In this document: in pieces, positions 18,175-27,076 of the stretch | How positions within the stretch are numbered: position 1 is the stretch's first letter | Layout of the letters: each line of letters begins with the position of its first letter | DNA from: a virus | IMG/VR virus record: IMGVR_UViG_3300042346_001592 | Location: 62,001-126,000 of that record | Strand: one strand, 5' to 3' | DNA: 64,000 nucleotides | Program-made: the position numbers and the translations under genes | The notes under the pieces: model-generated | The model's input: only the letters and a program-made list of their open reading frames with translations | Databases searched by the model: none | Told to the model about the DNA's origin: nothing

Positions 18175-19371
18175 TCAGAAATCTGTATCTATTTCGACAT
18201 CTATTTTGTACTTCTTCGATAAATCTTGTAATCTAAACTCAACAGTATCGTAAAGGTCAAAATTACCCCTCATTTTCTCGATAATTTTACCCAACAATTC
18301 TCTATCTATTCTGTCTATCTGATTTTTGTAATACTGCTTAGCTGATGGATTGGCATAATTATAACCATCGACTTTTGTCTTGAGTGGATCGAATATATTT
18401 TTTTTCATATAGATTCTTTGTGCTTCCAACCAATTGGCAGCTGCGGTGTCGTCATCATTGAGTGTACCTTCAAATGAGCTCCAAACATCTTTAGAACCAT
18501 CTTTAAAAAGCCCATCAATTAATAAAACTATATTCTTCAGGGCTACAAATATATCTGATGGGTCTAATTCTTTTACGTCAGCAGCAGCCGCTTCTTTTGC
18601 TTTTTTCCACGCTTCTTTGTCTACGGAGATGTATTTATCTTCACTTGATGGTGGGTCTCCAACACCAAAGTCGGCATCAACATCAATTTCATAACTAGTT
18701 TCCCCTGTTTTATCTAACCATAGATATCTGTTATCACCACTAAGTGTGGCTTTTCTTAGTTCTGGCCAGACTTCTGTCAATAATTTTATGCCTACCATTT
18801 GATGATTCTTATTTTTGGAATTTCCAGAATCTATTGCACTTTGTATAAATTTTAAATCTTTACCTTTTTCTTTAGCTTGTATTAGTCCGTAGTTTTCACC
18901 ATCTATAGTTATTGTAATATGTTTTGATATCTTTTCAGTTACATTACCATACCACCAACTATTTTTATCAAATTGATTTTTTCCGAAAAAAGCTTCTACG
19001 GCCTCTTCTTCTTTATCATGACGTATAAGAAAAGTAAAAATACTTGTCCATGCGCTAACGGCATATGGTCTGAAAAAATATTCGGAACTCGATTCGTCAT
19101 AAGATTTATTTATACTAGAAAAAATCTCATTCAAAATAGTATCCAGACCTTCATTAGAGGGTTCAGTTTTTGTTTCATCACTCTTCTTATTATCAGATTT
19201 ACTGTTTTCTGAACTTGATTGAGTTTCTTTTGTTTCACCAGATACTTCTTTTTCTTCCTCTGCTGCTTTGTCTATCCAATCAGCAGGTTTAGGATCGAAA
19301 GCTGGAATTTCTCCTAAATTTTCACCTTCTATTTCTTCTAAGAAAAGTCTATATTTTGCAAGATATCTCAT
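18175..19371 (-). CDS. Leader-tagged hypothetical protein
   Basis: 398 residues starting MRYLAKYRLFLEEIEGE. Residues 25-75 are an acidic, disordered stretch rich in E, S, K and T. The following 300 residues appear folded (PYAVSAWTSIFTFLIRHD, ATLSGDNRYLWLDKTG, SDIFVALKNIVLLIDGLF). No family recognised. The acidic linker right after the leader resembles a spacer between a removable leader and the functional domain. Spacing to the downstream gene is 35 bases with a TATATATTA tract. Confidence 0.55.
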   Translation of the reverse strand: MRYLAKYRLFLEEIEGENLGEIPAFDPKPADWIDKAAEEEKEVSGETKETQSSSENSKSDNKKSDETKTEPSNEGLDTILNEIFSSINKSYDESSSEYFFRPYAVSAWTSIFTFLIRHDKEEEAVEAFFGKNQFDKNSWWYGNVTEKISKHITITIDGENYGLIQAKEKGKDLKFIQSAIDSGNSKNKNHQMVGIKLLTEVWPELRKATLSGDNRYLWLDKTGETSYEIDVDADFGVGDPPSSEDKYISVDKEAWKKAKEAAAADVKELDPSDIFVALKNIVLLIDGLFKDGSKDVWSSFEGTLNDDDTAAANWLEAQRIYMKKNIFDPLKTKVDGYNYANPSAKQYYKNQIDRIDRELLGKIIEKMRGNFDLYDTVEFRLQDLSKKYKIDVEIDTDF

Positions 19372-19380
19372 AATTTTTTT

Positions 19381-20061
19381 TTATTTTTTTGGGATAGTTC
19401 CCTTTATTTTATTTCCAGATGGATCTTCTCCCCAACCTTTTGGTTGGCCCTGATAATAATACATACTCGATAAAAATTCTCCATTTTCATACCATCTCCA
19501 AATTCCTTCTCTTTTTCCAGAATTAATTATACCTTCTTCTGAAATTTTACCTCTAGTATCAAACATACGAACTCGGTATTTATCAGGTTTCCCATCCTCA
19601 AATTCTTTACTCATCTTACGACCATCCCTATAAAAAGTATCTCTACGGATAATAGTTCCATCTTCCCAATCCTCAACTTCTTTCTCAATCGGTCCAGTTT
19701 CAAAAGTTGTTACTACCAATCCATCCAACTTATCATTTACATAATATTTTTTTGTTTGAGATTTATTTTCATAATTCCATTCCTGCCAAAGTAAAATTTT
19801 ATTGTTATTTGCATCATATTTTCCCCTTTTTATCGGTAATTTATTGCCTTTAGAATCTACTATTGTTTTATGGTAAGTTGTTTCTACTCTTGTTTTTTTG
19901 TTAAATTCAACTGGATTGCCCTCACTATCTTTAGAATATTCAATATCCGGATTTGTAGTATTTGGGTCATTAGCTTCTGATTCTAGAACTGATAATCTGG
20001 AGGTAGGTCTAGGTTCTCCAAAAGTTTTGTTCCAAATATACCAATTTGTTAAAAATTTCAT
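19381..20061 (-). CDS. MORN/YwqK-type repeat protein
   Basis: 226 residues from the ATG at 20061 (MKFLTNWYIWNKTF). A longer reading to 20124 would cover a promoter and the start of the opposite gene, so I reject it. From about residue 60 the chain carries repeats of the MORN_2/YwqK kind: KKYYVNDKLDGLVVT, RRDTFYRDGRKMSKEF, GKREGIWRWYENGEFLSS and YYYQGQPKGWGED. Such beta-hairpin repeats bind proteins or membranes in other systems; in bacteria some are immunity proteins. Here it heads the leftward virion-like run, so a structural role fits better. Confidence 0.65.
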   Translation of the reverse strand: MKFLTNWYIWNKTFGEPRPTSRLSVLESEANDPNTTNPDIEYSKDSEGNPVEFNKKTRVETTYHKTIVDSKGNKLPIKRGKYDANNNKILLWQEWNYENKSQTKKYYVNDKLDGLVVTTFETGPIEKEVEDWEDGTIIRRDTFYRDGRKMSKEFEDGKPDKYRVRMFDTRGKISEEGIINSGKREGIWRWYENGEFLSSMYYYQGQPKGWGEDPSGNKIKGTIPKK

Positions 20062-20065
20062 ACAA

Positions 20066-20098
20066 TTGATATATATTAAAAACTTTTTTGTATATTTG
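20066..20098 (+). promoter_or_regulatory. Bacteroidota-type promoter for the phosphoribosyltransferase gene
   Basis: TTG at 20066-20068 and TATATTTG at 20091-20098 are separated by 22 bases, matching TTG-N17-23-TAnnTTTG. The gene starts 20 bases downstream. Confidence 0.75.
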
Positions 20099-20118
20099 CT
20101 TATAGAAAAAAAGAACCT

Positions 20119-20625
20119 ATGCAAACTCTATTCACCGAATCTGAAATCAAAAGAATAATCAATATTCTCTCTCAAAAGATCAAAGCACAAAAACATGATA
20201 GACCACCAATTATTATTTGTATCTTGAATAGTGCTGTATTTTTCTTTACTGATTTAGTTCGAGAACTTGGTGCTGTTGAGATTGATTTCGTCAGAGTATC
20301 CTATACAGATAAGAAAGATTTGAGTAGTTACTACCTCTCCCTAGCACCCTACGTGGATATAGAAAATAGAGATGTTTACCTAGTTGATGATTTGATCAAT
20401 ACCGGTAGAACGATGAATTTTGCTCTATCTGAACTTTTCCAAAAGAATCCAAAGTCACTTACACCAGTTGCTCTTTTTGCAAAATATCCCCACAATTTTA
20501 CAGAGCTTCATCTTGGTCAGCCAATTCAAGATGAAATTATTATGGCTGGTTACGGTGTTGATGGTAGAGATGGAATCGGTAGAAATCTACGGGATATACA
20601 CGGAGTGCATATCGAGGTGGATTGA
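20119..20625 (+). CDS. Purine-type phosphoribosyltransferase
   Basis: 168 residues. VYLVDDLINTGRTMNFAL at about residues 91-108 is the PRPP-binding loop (consensus VDDxxxTGxT), and IICILNSAVFFFTDL with EIDFVRVSY matches the hypoxanthine/xanthine phosphoribosyltransferase fold. It would join a free base to PRPP to give a nucleotide, a salvage step. It stands alone behind its own host-like promoter, suggesting early expression. The PurM-like gene at 40026-41198 belongs to the same purine theme. Confidence 0.8.
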   Translation: MQTLFTESEIKRIINILSQKIKAQKHDRPPIIICILNSAVFFFTDLVRELGAVEIDFVRVSYTDKKDLSSYYLSLAPYVDIENRDVYLVDDLINTGRTMNFALSELFQKNPKSLTPVALFAKYPHNFTELHLGQPIQDEIIMAGYGVDGRDGIGRNLRDIHGVHIEVD

Positions 20626-20632
20626 TATTTTG

Positions 20633-20679
20633 AAAAATGATATATAAGATAGAAACTCTATCAAAAAAATATCATTTTT
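20633..20679 (+). promoter_or_regulatory. Nested inverted repeat just before a start codon
   Basis: AAAAATGATAT (20633-20643) pairs with ATATCATTTTT (20669-20679); inside it GATAG pairs with CTATC around AAACT. The outer right arm ends one base before the ATG at 20680. It can be a terminator for the PRTase gene, or an RNA fold that hides the next start. Confidence 0.5.
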
Positions 20680-20991
20680 ATGAAATCTATACAAAAAACT
20701 AAATACTTTTTCGGTTGGGAAAACTGGAAATGGCTTATCAAAGAACTAGTTCATATCTATACAAATAAATCTAGTTTTTTCTCTAAAAAAAGAATTGAAT
20801 CCAGTATTGCTTTTATTATTGGTCAGGTTGGTATGTTGTGGTTTTTATACGAACATATCCCCCAGTTAACTATATCAGATATTGTTTTATGGTCAGGTGT
20901 TGAATTTGCGATGGCTGGGTATATTGTAAATCAAATACAGAAAGAGAAAAAAACTGAAACTGTGGAAGAACCAAAACCAGAAGATATTTAA
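20680..20991 (+). CDS. Small membrane protein, possible holin
   Basis: 103 residues. A basic amphipathic N-terminus (MKSIQKTKYFFGW) is followed by two hydrophobic segments, about residues 44-60 (IAFIIGQVGMLWFLYEH) and 65-85 (LTISDIVLWSGVEFAMAGY), and an acidic Lys/Glu tail. Size and topology fit a class II holin, and the convergent neighbour is an M15 peptidase, but that peptidase is probably part of the baseplate. The holin role is therefore only a suggestion. It converges with the peptidase gene, overlapping by four bases. Confidence 0.5.
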   Translation: MKSIQKTKYFFGWENWKWLIKELVHIYTNKSSFFSKKRIESSIAFIIGQVGMLWFLYEHIPQLTISDIVLWSGVEFAMAGYIVNQIQKEKKTETVEEPKPEDI

Positions 20992-21941
20992 GTATTCGGT
21001 CTAGATGGTTGCTGTTTGAGTTTAGGTAAAAGTGTTGAACTATTAAGATTTCTAAATCTAGAGATGTTAGGTGCAGTTGGTTTTGAAATTATTTTAGATG
21101 GTTGAACTCCGGTAGTTGTGGGCCCAGGGGGTTTTGTTAAGTATTCACTACTTTCAAAAGTGCCACCACTATCTAAAATATTCTGTAAATCTTCTTTTGT
21201 AAAATCACCTAAATATCGAGCAGGGAGAGGTTTGTCCTGAACTACTGGACCCGATGAAGATTTTACAGGTCGGTATTCCCAGTGCCACCACTCATCGGTT
21301 GATTTGAAATCTCTAAGAACACTCGGGTTTACCCATCCACATTTTGGAGCGTTTTCAAAAAACCATCTATATACTGGATGTTTAAAAGCCGAGGCAATCA
21401 AAGAACGATTTCTATTCATCGAAGGTGGAACCCCCCAATGTATATCAACGGCTAAACCCCAACCATGATTCGATCGGCCAGCTCTTGCTGCATTTCTAGT
21501 TTTTTTTCTAAGTGCTACCTGTCTTTCTAGACTTCGATAGGCATCTGTAAAAAAAAGTGGTTGCTTACCATCAAACTTAGCTTCTTCATATAACTTCATG
21601 AGTTTATCCAACGCCTTTGAAGCGTCGAGCATTAGATAGGGAGCATCCCCTCCTAGATCTTTTGAAAGATGTTCATTTTTGACCATTTTATCAAGTGGAA
21701 CTCTTCCATTTCTAAAGTTTCCTACTGTTAGTGTTTTTATGCCATTTTCATTGATAGTATCCAAAATATAGTTCACGGGTATCTTATCGTTTGTGTATTC
21801 TGGGATGCCTGTTACTGATCTCTTTTTCAATTTGAATTTTGGGGGAGAGATCTTCGTAAGTGGATTCTTTAGAGTGATATTTGGTTTGAGACCACCGAGA
21901 GCTTTTGTCGGATCAAAAGAATTAACGAGATTTTGTATCAT
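20988..21941 (-). CDS. M15-family (VanY/D-Ala-D-Ala carboxypeptidase-like) peptidoglycan peptidase
   Basis: 317 residues from the ATG at 21941; a GTG at 21980 is in frame. The zinc-site motifs of M15 peptidases are clear: SNHGWGLAVDIH (His and Asp ligands) and DEWWHWEY (catalytic Glu/His region), with YRSLERQVALR before them. It should cut peptide cross-links of the cell wall. It directly follows the OB-fold spike gene with a 20-base overlap. In T4 the spike gp5 carries OB fold and lysozyme in one chain; here the lytic part is a separate gene of a different class. The C-terminal 80 residues are a proline-rich tail. Confidence 0.82.
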   Translation of the reverse strand: MIQNLVNSFDPTKALGGLKPNITLKNPLTKISPPKFKLKKRSVTGIPEYTNDKIPVNYILDTINENGIKTLTVGNFRNGRVPLDKMVKNEHLSKDLGGDAPYLMLDASKALDKLMKLYEEAKFDGKQPLFFTDAYRSLERQVALRKKTRNAARAGRSNHGWGLAVDIHWGVPPSMNRNRSLIASAFKHPVYRWFFENAPKCGWVNPSVLRDFKSTDEWWHWEYRPVKSSSGPVVQDKPLPARYLGDFTKEDLQNILDSGGTFESSEYLTKPPGPTTTGVQPSKIISKPTAPNISRFRNLNSSTLLPKLKQQPSRPNT

Positions 21942-22692
21942 TCGGATTATTCTTTTTTTGTGTAGTTGACCAATTGTCACCCTTCTGATCTAAACTTTCT
22001 CTTTGCTGCTCTTTTATCGTTCTATTTGTTGGAACTCTCACGTGGTTGGATAAAAACTTATCTAATCGTAATGCTTGATATTTTAATAATACTTCAACAA
22101 TATTTGGTAGAGGAACCACTGGACCAGCAGCGTTTGAATAGGGGCTAGACAAAAGTGCGTTAACCAAACTATCCATCCAATCCATAAAATCAGTTCCTAA
22201 TACAACTTGTTGATCGGCATCAGGGCTTCCAAGATTGAGTTTAGCTAAGTTATCTCTAAGATTGACATTGATATTTCCATTTTTTGTAATATTAATATTT
22301 GAGAATTCATGATCTATTTTAAGACCCTCTGACTCACTTCGATAGATTTGTGTTTTATCATCTAAAAAAAGAGCCTTGAATGTAGGATAATCTGATTGCT
22401 TCAGACTTTTGAGTTTATTTTCTAGATTGATATTGAAGTGCTCGGCATAGATATATTCAGGTAAGTAGGGATTACCCTGATCGAATACAACCGACACTAT
22501 TTTACCCACATCTGGGGCTGAAAATTCATTACCATTCAGATCTTTCCAAGGTGTAGCCCAGGGTATATTTTCGGTAGCTATATTTTCAAAATAGAGTGGT
22601 ATTCTTACTTTAACTCGACCAAGTCTTTTGGGATCGTTGTTGTCTTCTACAACACCTAAAAAAATCTTATTTGATATCTCTGGATTATGCAT
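21922..22692 (-). CDS. gp5-like baseplate spike protein, OB-fold domain
   Basis: 256 residues. The N-terminal domain reads NKIFLGVVEDNNDPKRLGR, VRIPLYFENI, IPWATPWKDLNG and APDVGKIVSVVFDQGN, the pattern of the gp5/VgrG OB fold (a GxVxxxxDPxxxGRVKVxxP start and a later GxxVxVxFxxGxPxxP). The end is not a lytic domain and no triple beta-helix repeats are obvious. It would sit at the tip of the tail below the hub. Its 3' end overlaps the peptidase gene, so a frameshift fusing the two is worth checking. Confidence 0.78.
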   Translation of the reverse strand: MHNPEISNKIFLGVVEDNNDPKRLGRVKVRIPLYFENIATENIPWATPWKDLNGNEFSAPDVGKIVSVVFDQGNPYLPEYIYAEHFNINLENKLKSLKQSDYPTFKALFLDDKTQIYRSESEGLKIDHEFSNINITKNGNINVNLRDNLAKLNLGSPDADQQVVLGTDFMDWMDSLVNALLSSPYSNAAGPVVPLPNIVEVLLKYQALRLDKFLSNHVRVPTNRTIKEQQRESLDQKGDNWSTTQKKNNPNDTKSR

Positions 22693-22708
22693 TTGTTTCC
22701 ATATCTAT

Positions 22709-24985
22709 TTATAGAGATGTTCCCCTTTGTGAAGATGAAGAACTTGGTGTAAGATTTGAAACAAAAGGATTGACCCTTGTTGAAGAATTAGCTGATTGTG
22801 GTATTCTAGATGCTGGAATTTGGCGTGAATTTGTATTACCTAAAAAAGAACCTATTCTTCTTCTTACATAAATATTTCTTGGAGCTGTAATTTGTGAAGC
22901 TCTTAGACGACTAATTGTTCTAGATGCAGTTGGTCGATAAATACTAGTTTTTCTGAAAGGACCTCCTTGTCTTTGCGGTAGAAAACCATTATTCGCTTCT
23001 GAGGTATTGACTGGTCTTGAGAAAAATCTACCTAGACTTCTACCAACGAATCCTCGAACTGCATTTGAGAGTTCGTTTCGAAGTCGATTACCAGGATTAT
23101 AGACATTTCTGGGATTTTGAATAGTATTCAAAGAAATTTGAAGTTCTGATCTACTCAACCTTTCATTTATAGCTTTATTCACTAAATTGAATCTTGATGA
23201 TATTTCTCTGTTTATGGCATCTGCTCCTGCTCTTACAACATTACCAACTAAATTTCTTACCAATCCACCAACAAAACTATTAGCCAAGTTTCCTAAATTT
23301 GCTCTACCCAAAGGACTTCTATCTCGATCATTGAGTGGATACCCCGATTTTGGATACTTATCAATTTCTATAGTAGTTTGTATAGGATCCAAAAAAGATA
23401 TACTCGAAAGTCTTCTAAGAGACTCTGGTGTTTGTTCAGTATTTTCAAAACTTTCATTTAGGGTATCTTGACTTGCGATCAAAGCTCTACCAGTATCAAG
23501 AGATCTAAGTCGTTTTGGATCTATAAATTCATCGTTGTATCTTGTCTTTGTGAAATAGGGATCTTTATTTCCATTGAAATTAAATTTATGAAACTCAGAG
23601 CTAACAAATTTATAGTTGAATGATATAGAAAAATTTGATACCGGAGTTAGTTGATCATTCATTCTAATCCCATTTCCATGAGTTAGTTTATTGAATGAAA
23701 ACTCACATTCATATAAGTTATATTCTTTTTTTGAAATTAAATCATTTAAAACTTTATACTGGTCATCTCTTAGTGGAATTCTCGGAGGAACAACACGATT
23801 GTAGTTTCTAACCTCGGATATAATAATTCTACAATTGAATCTAAGTAGATTTTGTGGAATAATTCTTCTACCTTCTATTCTTGATCTTGATAATGTATTA
23901 TAAAGATACGAAAGATAGGATATATTCTGCTCAACATCTTCATTCATAAATAATTCTATTTTATCACTAGGAAAATTTGTGAATAGTTTTGGCCCCTCTG
24001 AACCTGTTTCTTCTCCTTTTACATGACCAAATTTATCTAAACCTGTTATTTGTGTAATATAATAATTTTTAATGGAATTATTGCTCTCTGTGTTTTGAAG
24101 AAAATTAACGTTTGTTTGAAAAAATTTCTTAAACTGAGCAACGAATTCTTCGTATATTTCTTTTCTTGAAGAAATCTCTGAAATACTATTATCTCCTGAA
24201 CCATATTTGTTTATGAAATCAAGTATAGAACCATTGAATAGTGGTGATGTTACCTCGTCTATTTCGATGTCAAATCCTAGAATTGTTGGATCTTCATTTC
24301 CGGTTATAGTCTTTGTAAAACTTTGTAGAGGTATAACACCTTTTGGACTTTGAAGTCCAGCATGTGTTTCTAAATCATTATCACTTATTTTTTTGAATAC
24401 ATGATCTATCTCTAAAACTTTTGAATTTTCATTTAGACCGAAACTGAATTTTTTAGTTCTAGGATCTCTTCTACCAAGAATATCCTTTCGATAATCGAGA
24501 GCATTTGGAATAGTAAGAAGATAGTTATCACCGAAACTTTCTGGTCTAAAAGCCATGGGTTGCTGGCCTCTAGTTATTTCTATTTCTGTATTGATTCCGT
24601 ATTTTTCGAAAGGTCTCCAAGTTTTGGATCTTTCACCATTTTTTTTATTCAAAAAAGCGTAAGGTGGTGTAAAACCAGGTGGGTGACTTTTGGATGAATA
24701 TTTTGTATTTTCGTAAGGCCACTTTTTTACTGAAATAGCATCGATAGAATCACCACCAAATAGACGACCTCTGAAAAGATTGTTAAATGTTCTAACACCC
24801 TCTCCAACAACCTGCCCAGCGGATCCAGGATGACCTTTGCGCTCTCCACGACCAGTGAAAAGCCCACCAATAGTTCGAGCTAATCTCGAATTGCCGAAGT
24901 TGATACCTACACGAGGTAGAATACCACGATTATTACCAAAAAGATTTAGAGAATTGGTGTTACGATTGAATTGAAATACCGGCAT
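22709..24985 (-). CDS. Large baseplate/tail structural protein (unassigned)
   Basis: 758 residues. The N- and C-terminal regions are rich in N, R, G and S (NRNTNSLNLFGNNRGILP; SSSSSQRGTSL at the end). The core (about 220-520) contains LNDLISKKEYNLYECEFSF and GIRMNDQLTPVSNFSISFNY, which look like a beta-rich tail domain. It lies between the hub-like and spike-like genes, so a central baseplate role is likely by position. No family could be named. Confidence 0.5.
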   Translation of the reverse strand: MPVFQFNRNTNSLNLFGNNRGILPRVGINFGNSRLARTIGGLFTGRGERKGHPGSAGQVVGEGVRTFNNLFRGRLFGGDSIDAISVKKWPYENTKYSSKSHPPGFTPPYAFLNKKNGERSKTWRPFEKYGINTEIEITRGQQPMAFRPESFGDNYLLTIPNALDYRKDILGRRDPRTKKFSFGLNENSKVLEIDHVFKKISDNDLETHAGLQSPKGVIPLQSFTKTITGNEDPTILGFDIEIDEVTSPLFNGSILDFINKYGSGDNSISEISSRKEIYEEFVAQFKKFFQTNVNFLQNTESNNSIKNYYITQITGLDKFGHVKGEETGSEGPKLFTNFPSDKIELFMNEDVEQNISYLSYLYNTLSRSRIEGRRIIPQNLLRFNCRIIISEVRNYNRVVPPRIPLRDDQYKVLNDLISKKEYNLYECEFSFNKLTHGNGIRMNDQLTPVSNFSISFNYKFVSSEFHKFNFNGNKDPYFTKTRYNDEFIDPKRLRSLDTGRALIASQDTLNESFENTEQTPESLRRLSSISFLDPIQTTIEIDKYPKSGYPLNDRDRSPLGRANLGNLANSFVGGLVRNLVGNVVRAGADAINREISSRFNLVNKAINERLSRSELQISLNTIQNPRNVYNPGNRLRNELSNAVRGFVGRSLGRFFSRPVNTSEANNGFLPQRQGGPFRKTSIYRPTASRTISRLRASQITAPRNIYVRRRIGSFLGNTNSRQIPASRIPQSANSSTRVNPFVSNLTPSSSSSQRGTSL

Positions 24986-25031
24986 AGTTTTATTACTATT
25001 ATATATTTAGATTCTAATCATTCAGTTAAAA

Positions 25032-26351
25032 TTATCTACTTTCTAAATCTGATAAAGTAAGATCTCTTCTTGATAGATGAATTATTTGTATCATTCTACC
25101 GGACGAGTATTCGAATTTTATATTTGTTATTAAATAATTACCAGTAAGTCTTTCGTTCAAAATACTATTGAAAGCGTCCGATGTTAAGTTTATAAATACA
25201 ACCTTTATTTTTTGAAATACATACAAAGAAAAATTTGGATTAGGTAGGTTAGCAATTACGGTAATTTTTTCTAATTCTTGTAGATTTCTATTATTTAGAA
25301 AATCAGCGTAATTATAATTTGGATGCATATTATCAATATCTAATTTACCAATATATTCTTGAGTAAAATTACTCTTATAAAATTCTTTACCACCAGGTCC
25401 AGGACTTTTAAGTGATACTAGATTTTTTTGATTGGTATTATCTGTTAGGGTATCTAATTCAAATATTAATTTTTCTTTCTTTTGATTATCGTAATAAAAA
25501 ACGGTTTTAAGATACCCCTCTTGTATAGATATACTTGTTGAATTATTCAATATAGAAAAATCTTCGATGTATAGATTACTATGACTAATTGATTTATCGG
25601 TAGTTAATTGTGCTGGTATTTTCAGAGGTGGTGATTTTTGATCAACAACAGCTTCTGGCAAAAAATTATCTTGAATTACTTCATCATTTGTAACATCTCG
25701 TAATAATTCTTTTTGAATATTAACATAATTTAAATTATAGTAATAATCAATATAATAAGAGCAAAAATCATTATCTGAAATATAACCATTGTTCGCAACA
25801 TATTTAAGAAATTGATAGACTTTTCTACCATAATTCAACCAATTCATTCTATCGTTAGTAACATTGATGTTTGAGCTGAATCCTAGTCCTAGTTGTTTTG
25901 ATACTTTTTTAAGAACATCGATAGATGAAGATTTAGGAAAAGATTCATAGTTTAACGTGTAAAGATCATCTATATCTATAGCACCTTTCAATGTAAAAAC
26001 CAATCCAGACTCTCTTTTTACGTTAATTATTTTAAATTGAATAAAAATAGTTCGAGATTCATCAGATCTACTATTGATAAAAACTTTAAGTTTTGTATTA
26101 TCAATTGGAAATCCTCTCTGGCCGATAACACCGGTTGTATCGTTAAAAGTTATTTTAACTTGTGGTATGTTTTCCTTGAGAAATAATTGAAAATAAATTA
26201 GATCTTTTTGACCAATTTGAAGTTCGTTATAATATACCAGGGGAATATATCCTAAATGTTGAATAAATTCTTTTCGAACACCCCCATCTACTGGAAAAGG
26301 TAGTTCGATTTCTTTTGGTCGATTGGTGCTTCTAAAAATATTTGTAAACAT
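25032..26351 (-). CDS. gp27-like baseplate hub protein candidate
   Basis: 439 residues, close to T4 gp27 (391). ITFNDTTGVIGQRGFPIDN and LKVFINSRSDESRTIFIQFKIINV, then LTLKGAIDIDDLYTL-like text and SSIDVLKKVSKQLGLGFSSN resemble the tail-hub (gpD/gp27) fold, in which a GxLxxp.L.. domain is followed by a helical insert. The end TGNYLITNIKFEYSSGRMIQIIHLSR matches the common C-terminal strand pair of hub proteins. In T4 the hub binds gp5, and the gp5-like gene lies nearby. Identification is by eye and moderate. Confidence 0.5.
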   Translation of the reverse strand: MFTNIFRSTNRPKEIELPFPVDGGVRKEFIQHLGYIPLVYYNELQIGQKDLIYFQLFLKENIPQVKITFNDTTGVIGQRGFPIDNTKLKVFINSRSDESRTIFIQFKIINVKRESGLVFTLKGAIDIDDLYTLNYESFPKSSSIDVLKKVSKQLGLGFSSNINVTNDRMNWLNYGRKVYQFLKYVANNGYISDNDFCSYYIDYYYNLNYVNIQKELLRDVTNDEVIQDNFLPEAVVDQKSPPLKIPAQLTTDKSISHSNLYIEDFSILNNSTSISIQEGYLKTVFYYDNQKKEKLIFELDTLTDNTNQKNLVSLKSPGPGGKEFYKSNFTQEYIGKLDIDNMHPNYNYADFLNNRNLQELEKITVIANLPNPNFSLYVFQKIKVVFINLTSDAFNSILNERLTGNYLITNIKFEYSSGRMIQIIHLSRRDLTLSDLESR

Positions 26352-26353
26352 AT

Positions 26354-26803
26354 TTATTCTCTATTTCCTATTACAATTACACCATCACGATCAACAACTT
26401 GTTGAACAGGTCTCGTATTAAAGGTTGGATTAGTTGATTTATTGAGATAATCAAGTCTATTGGAATCTGGTCTAGTTCCACGATTGAGATTTTGTAGAAA
26501 TTCAATTCTTGTTCTATCATCAGCTGAAATTTTTAAACTATCTACCAGAGATATATCCACATATTTAATTCTATCACCTGATTTAATATTGAGAGGGTTA
26601 TCAATGTTATTAAAATACATTAAAAAACCTACCTGATCTACATTATTATAAATAGAATTACAAACCAAATCGATTCTCATTTCTTCTGTTCTATCAACTA
26701 TGTATTCAAAAAAAGGAACATCTGGACCGTAATCAAAAGTTCTCTGATCGAGATCATATTCATCTCCTGTTTTTTGTAAAATACTAAGATCGTAAATATT
26801 CAT
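26354..26803 (-). CDS. LysM/gp53-like baseplate wedge protein candidate
   Basis: 149 residues from the ATG at 26803; a TTG two codons earlier is possible. DGPDVPFFEYIVDRTEE-type text followed by QVGFLMYFNNIDNPLNIKSGDRIKYVDIS matches the gp53/LysM pattern, where the phage protein has a D.xxNPlxLxxGdxlxiP turn. In T4, gp53 joins wedges around the hub. The neighbours are hub-like and small tail genes, which agrees. The start overlaps the end of the upstream gene by 20 bases. Confidence 0.5.
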   Translation of the reverse strand: MNIYDLSILQKTGDEYDLDQRTFDYGPDVPFFEYIVDRTEEMRIDLVCNSIYNNVDQVGFLMYFNNIDNPLNIKSGDRIKYVDISLVDSLKISADDRTRIEFLQNLNRGTRPDSNRLDYLNKSTNPTFNTRPVQQVVDRDGVIVIGNRE

Positions 26804-27062
26804 CTCCAACTAATATTTTTTTTCTACTAGGCCTAGAAGATACTGGTTGAACATATTCTCCTGTTTTCGGATAGAATATTCCATTTCTATATATGCCTGT
26901 TGAGTTGAGTCTATTTTTTATTCCTGAAAGTTCTTGTTCGACCGAAGATTTATTTGAGTATATTTCTATAATTTCTTGCTGTCCGAAATTATTTCTTACT
27001 ACAATTCTAATATCATCAGGATTTGTTACTACCTCATAAAAATATACAACTTGAATTAGCAT
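26784..27062 (-). CDS. Small hypothetical protein in the baseplate cluster
   Basis: 92 residues: MLIQVVYFYEVVTNPDDI, a mixed helix/strand middle and a basic end PSRKKILVGDEYLRS. No motif recognised. It sits between the 606-residue tail protein and the gp53-like gene with tight spacing, so it is probably translated with them and may be a chaperone or minor baseplate part. Confidence 0.5.
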   Translation of the reverse strand: MLIQVVYFYEVVTNPDDIRIVVRNNFGQQEIIEIYSNKSSVEQELSGIKNRLNSTGIYRNGIFYPKTGEYVQPVSSRPSRKKILVGDEYLRS

Positions 27063-27076
27063 AATCTGGATTTAAT

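Noticed and set aside
19381-20124. Longer start for the MORN-type gene at 20124
   Set aside because: It would span the promoter and overlap the start of the opposite PRTase gene; the ATG at 20061 is followed by typical sequence.
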